NCBI RefSeq assembly: GCF_003312425.1
Contig: NZ_QNUX01000016.1
Location: 1-64,000, forward strand
Direction: 5' to 3'
Source: Flavobacterium psychrolimnae
GTDB taxonomy: Bacteria; Bacteroidota; Bacteroidia; Flavobacteriales; Flavobacteriaceae
DNA: 64,000 bases
Of the stretch, positions 62,307 through 64,000 are shown piece after piece. Within the stretch, counting starts at the first letter, position 1. Every line of letters begins with the position of its first letter. A program made the position numbers and the translations under genes. Below the pieces are notes generated by a model. It was not told the DNA's origin. It was given only the letters and a program-made list of their open reading frames with translations, and ran no database searches.

Positions 62307-62350
62307 AATAGACAGTCTCTGCATGAATTTGCAGAGATTGTCTATTTTTT
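62307..62350 (+). terminator. Terminator after the transporter operon
   Basis: AATAGACAGTCTCTGCA (62307-62323) pairs with TGCAGAGATTGTCTATT (62330-62346) with one G-T pair, followed by TTTT. It closes the porin/transporter transcript. Confidence 0.85.
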
Positions 62351-62429
62351 AAATTAAACACAGAGAGTCGAATACAGAATCTCTAAAAAACAAAAGCACA
62401 TTCCGCTGCAAAGCAAACTGCATCTTCTT

Positions 62430-62624
62430 ATGAAAAAGAGACATGAACAAAAGTTGGTTATTCTTTCAATGCTAATGCTATTAGCTTTGAACGTGCCACT
62501 CTTGCTGTTATTTGACAGTTCGCAACCACTTTTTGGATTCCCAATTATCTATATTTATATCTTCTCGGCATGGCTGTTTTCAATCGCCATATCGTACCTA
62601 ATCATAAAAAGATATTATGAATAG
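62430..62624 (+). CDS. Tiny membrane protein preceding the SSS-domain sensor
   Basis: The 64-residue product has a basic start (MKKRHEQK) and two hydrophobic segments (about 10-28 and 36-57) and ends in RYYE. Small two-helix proteins of this kind are often encoded just ahead of sodium/solute symporters. It overlaps the next gene by 8 bases, so the two are co-translated. No function is established. Confidence 0.7.
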   Translation: MKKRHEQKLVILSMLMLLALNVPLLLLFDSSQPLFGFPIIYIYIFSAWLFSIAISYLIIKRYYE

Positions 62625-64000
62625 CATTGGACTCTTATTAATATTAGTGCTTTATTTGTCGATTCTTTTTTACATTGCCTATTGGTCCGAAAAAAGAAGC
62701 CATTCTAAATGGACAAATAATCCCTACATTTATTCCTTTTCATTAGCCGTATATTGTACTGCCTGGACCTACTACGGAAGTATTGGTGTTGCGGCAGAAT
62801 CTGGTTTGAGTTATTTACCCATTTATTTAGGTCCCATATTAATTATCCCAACGTGGATGATTATTCTCAAGAAAATTATCCGAATTTCTAGAGTAAATAA
62901 AATTTCCAGCATTGCAGATTTTATTTCTTTACGATACGGAAACAGTAGATTTCTGGGAGCTTTAGTAACTACGATTTGCATTGTTGGTATTTTACCCTAT
63001 ATTTCTTTACAATTAAAATCAATTTCAGACACTTTTCATATTGTCACCAAAACGCAGGCAAGTTCTAATATTTTCACTGACACCACAACCTATGTTTGCA
63101 TAGCGTTGGCATTATTTGCTTCCTATTATGGTACCAAATATGTAGATGCTTCCGAGAAAAGACGCGGAATCGTAACCGCAGTGGCGATGGAATCTATCCT
63201 GAAGTTAGTTTTCTTTTTAATCGTGGGAATTTATGTCACTTATTTTGTTTTTGACGGTTTTGATGACATTTATCAAAAAGCGGCTGTCCTTAAAGATTTC
63301 GACAAAAAAAATACAATTGGTGGTATCACAAACGGAATCAACTGGTTCTTTCTTTGCATTCTATCTATGTTTGCTATTTTCCTTTTGCCAAGACAATTCC
63401 ATACTGCGATTGTCGAGAACAATAAAGAAACCCACATCCGAACAGCGATTTGGCTTTTTCCGTTGTACCTGCTACTTTTCAACCTTTTTGTTTTTCCAAT
63501 TGCTTGGGGCGGCAATATTCTTTTTGAAGGAAAAGGGCATAATTCAGATACGTATTCCTTATTGATCCCACAGTTTTTTGACAATAATGTCTTGACAGTG
63601 ATGGTTTTTCTTGGTGGGTTTTCAGCAGCGATTTCAATGATTATTGTATCTTCAATTGCCCTCGCCACGATGCTGAGCAACAACTTACTGATTCCGTATG
63701 GCTTCATTGGTTCACTGGAAAATTCTTCTCAGAAAAAGAACAGTAAACGGATTGTAAATAGCCGAAAAATAGGGATTTTTTCTCTAATCATTTTGGCGTA
63801 TGCCATCTATAGAATATTCATTTTAGACTATTCTTTGGTTTCCATCGGGTTGGTTTCCTTTGTCGTTATAGCACAACTGGCTCCTTCCTTTTTTGGTGCA
63901 TTATTCTGGAAAAGAGGTTCTAAATATGGTGCGGTAACCGGAATTATTCTTGGGTTTTTAACCTGTTTTTACACGTTGCTAATTCCATACGCTATTGGAA
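62617..64000 (+). CDS. Sodium/solute-symporter-domain protein, probable sensor kinase (partial)
   Basis: An ATG at 62617, overlapping the preceding gene, opens a frame that stays open to the window edge (461 codons). It contains about eleven to twelve transmembrane helices of the sodium:solute symporter type, with ISSIADFISLRYGNSR (about 95-110) and LLPRQFHTAIVENN (about 252-265), a form typical of the CbrA-like sensor kinases in which a symporter domain is fused to a C-terminal histidine kinase. The kinase part, if present, is outside the window. Its position behind an uptake operon suggests nutrient sensing. Confidence 0.78.
   Translation, partial: MNSIGLLLILVLYLSILFYIAYWSEKRSHSKWTNNPYIYSFSLAVYCTAWTYYGSIGVAAESGLSYLPIYLGPILIIPTWMIILKKIIRISRVNKISSIADFISLRYGNSRFLGALVTTICIVGILPYISLQLKSISDTFHIVTKTQASSNIFTDTTTYVCIALALFASYYGTKYVDASEKRRGIVTAVAMESILKLVFFLIVGIYVTYFVFDGFDDIYQKAAVLKDFDKKNTIGGITNGINWFFLCILSMFAIFLLPRQFHTAIVENNKETHIRTAIWLFPLYLLLFNLFVFPIAWGGNILFEGKGHNSDTYSLLIPQFFDNNVLTVMVFLGGFSAAISMIIVSSIALATMLSNNLLIPYGFIGSLENSSQKKNSKRIVNSRKIGIFSLIILAYAIYRIFILDYSLVSIGLVSFVVIAQLAPSFFGALFWKRGSKYGAVTGIILGFLTCFYTLLIPYAIG

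Noticed and set aside
1..64000. CRISPR array or rRNA genes
   Set aside because: No regularly spaced direct repeats with unique spacers and no rRNA-like conserved sequence were seen on either strand.

Overview
The window looks like a chromosomal segment from a Flavobacterium-type member of the Bacteroidetes. The evidence is an AT-rich genome, outer-membrane proteins with carboxypeptidase-regulatory-like N-domains, a GLPGLI protein, PorT, a TamL-like lipoprotein, a DUF5686 protein, a degradative-type HMG-CoA reductase beside a GYDIA-type GHMP kinase, and several promoters of the Bacteroidetes form TAnnTTTG with an occasional upstream TTG. Most of it is ordinary housekeeping DNA with dense operons. 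Only the extreme left edge and the stretch after the tRNA carry clear mobile DNA.

Layout. 1-99 is the end of an IS3-type insertion sequence with the first codons of its transposase. 139-3812 (minus) is a beta-barrel/GLPGLI pair. 3927-5332 holds a putative secreted protein and a deoxynucleoside kinase. 5512-6203 is a HigB/HigA toxin-antitoxin module bracketed by two near-identical terminator hairpins. 6271-13817 (minus) has a K+-dependent type membrane pyrophosphatase with a cysteine-rich tail, soluble pyrophosphatase, a short AlkA-like glycosylase, a DUF5686 protein and pyruvate dehydrogenase E1 beta. 14108-18972 (plus, except one small minus gene at 17610-17906) carries etfBA, a bifunctional nuclease, thyA, a 2TM protein and folA. 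19564-26447 has ubiE, porT, an RNA methyltransferase (minus), a TamL-like protein, fbaA and accD. A MacB-like permease (minus) precedes purH and the complete rod-shape operon mreB-mreC-mreD-mrdA-rodA (29629-35269). Then come a C-terminal processing protease (minus), surE, a small membrane gene, lpxB, an NlpC/P60 lipoprotein and comEC. 42958-48996 (minus) reads S9 peptidase, two POT peptide transporters, thioredoxin-like protein. 49176-51469 is the mevalonate pair. 51570-57820 (minus) is an envelope operon: coaX, a barrel protein, lptC, a small membrane protein, a DUF21/CBS protein and a PpiD-like foldase. tRNA-Phe(GAA) follows at 57919.

Downstream of the tRNA lies a decayed transposase C-terminus, then the most unusual part of the window (58601-64000): a short zinc-ribbon plus helix-turn-helix protein that resembles an IS1 InsA protein without its catalytic partner, a porin, an MHS-type MFS transporter with an extra loop of about 85 residues, two tiny membrane proteins, and the start of a sodium/solute-symporter-domain protein likely to be a sensor kinase. 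I read this as a small-solute uptake and sensing module with a possibly domesticated transposon-derived regulator.

Intergenic DNA repeats a theme: several gaps inside or beside operons hold 45-75 nt inverted repeats without a terminator T-tract (12771, 14857, 25532, 30668, 50509), and a longer palindromic element resembling Flavobacterium interspersed repeats sits at 13928. All family assignments were made by reading the sequence; no database search was run.
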